DNA from: Haemaphysalis longicornis
Lineage: Eukaryota > Arthropoda > Arachnida > Ixodida > Ixodidae
DNA: 64,000 nucleotides
Reading direction: 5' to 3'
Assembly: GCA_013339765.2 (NCBI GenBank)
Contig: CM023457.1
Coordinates: 46,023,974-46,087,973, forward strand
A program made the position numbers and the translations under genes. Shown one piece after another: positions 61,299 to 64,000 of the stretch (its first letter is position 1; each line of letters starts with the position of its first letter). The notes under the pieces were generated by a model that was not told the DNA's origin, did not search any database, and saw only the letters and a list, made by a program, of their open reading frames with translations.

Positions 61299-64000
61299 GT
61301 AAGCTTACTTTTACCAATAAGGTTCAATCACTTTGCAGAAAGGCGGGTAAATTCAAGGCGGTTTAAACTCGTTACGGTGGGAGGTTTTGTAGTCGTGGGC
61401 CTTGCGTGTGCCTCTGTGGTCATTAGGGGCATTACCGATGCTGGAACACCTCAAATGAAAAGAGGAGTAGCAAAAACGCCGTTATGATTTGAAGAAAAAT
61501 ATTTGTTGTTGATTGTCGCGAATGGCTTCCGGTGAGACCCGGCCGGAAACTTTACCTTTAACTTACTCAGTTGCAACTGTACCTTGTTAAACTGTACCAA
61601 GTTAAAATTTCCTTCGATAAATAAACCTCGAGCTCACATTAACGTTATAAACGACATAAGAAAGTGTGAGCGCTATTCTTTGCATAAGATTGTCTTTTCT
61701 GAATACCTGCCCGAGAAGTTATTAGATTGTTTGCCCCTTCCATTCAAGCCCCAGGACAACATACGGGTGAAGGAATGTTTGAACAAGAAGTACGCAAGGC
61801 GAAACCGTGTCATAATAGTAAAACTGCTGACAGCTCATATCGTTCGTACAAATTGCTGGTAAGAAAATCTCACTGTGGACATTAAAGAGAAAATGTTAGT
61901 ACAAAGCCCACTGTACCATTTTTCTCTTATTTAGAATACACGTTGGCAAAAGTGAAATACGTCGGCCAAAATTGCTCAACAAAAATAGTAAGTGCCAGCG
62001 AAGGGTGCAAGAGAAGGTTGATCGAGCGAAAATAAATCGAAACAGGCATTTCTTCAATGGCTTAATCATAGGAATACTGACCCATCAAGGTAACAAGCTG
62101 GATTAAAATGGGTAATTACAAGAGGTTGTTTCGAAATAGGTGCTGAATATTTGTCTCTCCACAACAATTCGAACGAACGATGCAGGTAGACGGACAAGCT
62201 TCTTTAAGAGTTGCGTGCCAGACATATCACGTCGTTTTTTATTGTAGGTGAGTTTTCTCTAGTGGACGTCTTTCCAGCTGAGCGGGCTTTCGTTTAACCT
62301 TAGCTCTCTTTTTTTCTGAACCTTATTGATCGTCCCACTAGTAAAATCTAGAAGTCCAGCGACATTATTTCTTGCAAAAATACCAATGGCACGATGTTCG
62401 ACGCATTCAGTTGTTTTCGTGGTATCGCACTGGTGCCGAAAAATAAACGACGCCCGAATTTGTTATTTCGCAAATATAATAGAGCCGACATAATATATTT
62501 CATGACATCGGCCTAAAAAACCCCCAACAATCTAGCAAAAACGATGCTAAGGTTTTATGAAGGTTAAGGAAAACAAATTCTGCGACGAAATTTATTGAAC
62601 TGGACTTTTCGAACAGATTTCGAACACTCAGAATGCAGGAATATAGCAAGAATATTTCTTAAGGTAAACCTCCGATTCAGGGAGAATAAGTAGCACAGAT
62701 TACTTTACATAGGGACTGAAAGTAGGAAACGGGACGATTGACGTGAGAGTGGCTGACGCCAAACAACAAACTCTGGCGTTAATTTCAAAGCACTTGATAA
62801 GACTATGCTTAAAATGAGGATTACTCGCGAGCAATGCAGCAGCTGCCGATTTGCCCTTGTTGTAATACTTTCTTGCTAATTTTGACTTTAATAACAAGAT
62901 AAACCACACTCAGCCATCGAAAGCGCTATATTTTCTCAGTTTGGTTTAATTTCAACCTTTGCAAGTGTGTTCCTGAGTGTGAGTAGGATAAACCCTAGAA
63001 AGCAGCTTCTCCGGTAGCGCTCCTTGTATTATCTACTGCAAAGTTCACGTTGTAGTCAAGCAAACCATCATAGAACGGGCAACTAACTGTCTTTGATTTT
63101 GTGGGTTTCGGTCTAGGGAAAATTATAATGAGGTGATTCGGATGTCCGTAGTCGGTTTAACTTAAAGTCGAAGTTCTTTATTCCAGTCAAGTACAATGGC
63201 TGAGGGGGCTGGAAAAAACAGATATGTAGCAGACATTTGCTGCAAACGTGTTTCTTGGTATGTTTCCTCGACATGTTGCTGCTAAGGTGGGATTACACAG
63301 GGGTATCTTCACTGTATTGTTTGTTTTTCAATCTTGTACAGCAGAAAAAACTGGACGAATATTTTTTATGAAATTTGCCACAGAGCTTACTAGTGGCTCA
63401 CTTGTTATTCCACCATTTCAATGGTATCTTTTTAGCAATAAATAAATTTCCACGTTGTTAAGAAAGAAGTTTCAGTTTTTTATTTGTTCTCATTCTCACT
63501 GAAAGTACACAGTGTGGGTAAAGGGCTTTCTACTTTGCATCTGTTTTACCCCGTGCATTTCTACAAGTCATGTCTACAACTGTTCCAGTGTCGTGTCTCT
63601 TTTTCCCTTAAATGCTACCAAGTGGTGTTTGAACCAGGACCAGTTCGATAAATTTTATATGTTTTTTTCTACGCAAATTTGATACAATCACTTTGTTGAT
63701 TTTTATTAAATATTACTTTACGAATGGTCCTGGCAGCTTCATAGGCAAGCTCTTGTCATTTTTACACAAATGTGCAGTGAAGCTTCGTATGCGTCGCAAC
63801 GAGTAACGGGGAGTGCAAGATACCTATATTGCTGAAAAGATATTTTACATCTTGAATGCTGCTTTAGGAATGCATGGCAATTGTTCACAACTAATGTCTG
63901 CATATCATTATATTTACGATTAGCTACTTCAGTGTCGTCAATTTTTTTTGTTCACACCTCTCGATGCACGAACTGAGCTGCACCGCACCTTTACGGCACT
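61299..64000. other. Gene 2 last intron, start
   Basis: No sequence equivalent to the terminal exon of gene 1 (GGVEFVD...TPTGK) was seen in any + frame. Otherwise AT-rich and anonymous. Confidence 0.5.

Noticed and set aside
63248..63445. Possible terminal exon of gene 2 with AATAAA at 63439
   Set aside because: The reading lacks the GGVxFVD...TGK segment and has no phase-1 acceptor that produces it.

Overview
This looks like nuclear DNA of an arthropod with a large, repeat-rich genome, most likely a hard tick (Ixodidae). The evidence is AT-rich non-coding sequence, short protein-coding exons 2-7 kb apart with canonical GT/AG boundaries, and several copies of a tRNA-derived SINE resembling the tick 'Ruka' family. 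Around these lie fragments of I-like, CR1-like and Tx1/L1-like LINEs, Ty3/gypsy elements and small DNA transposons. There are no bacterial operons, CRISPR arrays or rRNA genes. The species call is an inference.

Two neighbouring genes of the adenylate-forming (ANL) superfamily, of the acyl-CoA synthetase / 4-coumarate-CoA ligase / luciferin-4-monooxygenase-like type, lie head-to-tail on the + strand. Gene 1 enters from the left, and only its last two exons are here: 1558-1830 (A7/A8 motifs) and 8329-8474 (catalytic Lys loop and stop), with a poly(A) signal at 8568. Gene 2 covers 38117-61298 with eight recognisable exons: 38117-38324, 41240-41346, 48281-48479, 50746-50914, 53995-54165, 56808-56908, 58898-59042 and 61026-61298. 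Its first coding exon was not found, and its terminal exon must lie beyond 64000. The two 273-bp A7/A8 exons have identical splice phases and about 86% identical protein, so the genes are a tandem duplication. Gene 2 carries two apparent -1 lesions, one inside the P-loop exon and one at the E/F exon junction. As written it is therefore a pseudogene, unless both are assembly indels.

The rest is transposon-derived or anonymous. 0.5-0.6 kb: LINE tail. 2.1-3.5 kb: I-like LINE with RNase H, inside gene 1's last intron. 11.9-12.2 kb: young SINE. 12.5-13.3 kb: CR1-like LINE end. 13.6-16 kb: gypsy remnant broken by a LINE tail and a SINE with a 31-copy microsatellite. 17.3-18.1 kb: long inverted repeat. 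24.7-25.65 kb: nested palindromes. 29.4-33.4 kb: decayed Ty3/gypsy element on the minus strand. 34.2-35.0 kb: probable LINE remnant. 36.1 kb: second SINE type. 37.4 kb: another SINE. Gene 2 introns hold a Tigger/pogo-like element (38563-39558), a LINE end (40.2-40.5 kb), a TTAA-flanked DNA element (44826-48134), a SINE (51433-51670) and a TTAA-type repeat (59.7 kb). The TTAA element contains a tRNA-like sequence that is itself split by a LINE with an inverted 5' part.

I saw no clearly new enzymatic system. The most informative signals are the tandem synthetase pair with its lesions and altered A8 hinge, the multi-layer nested insertion at 44.8-48.1 kb, and the nested hairpins at 24.7-25.6 kb.
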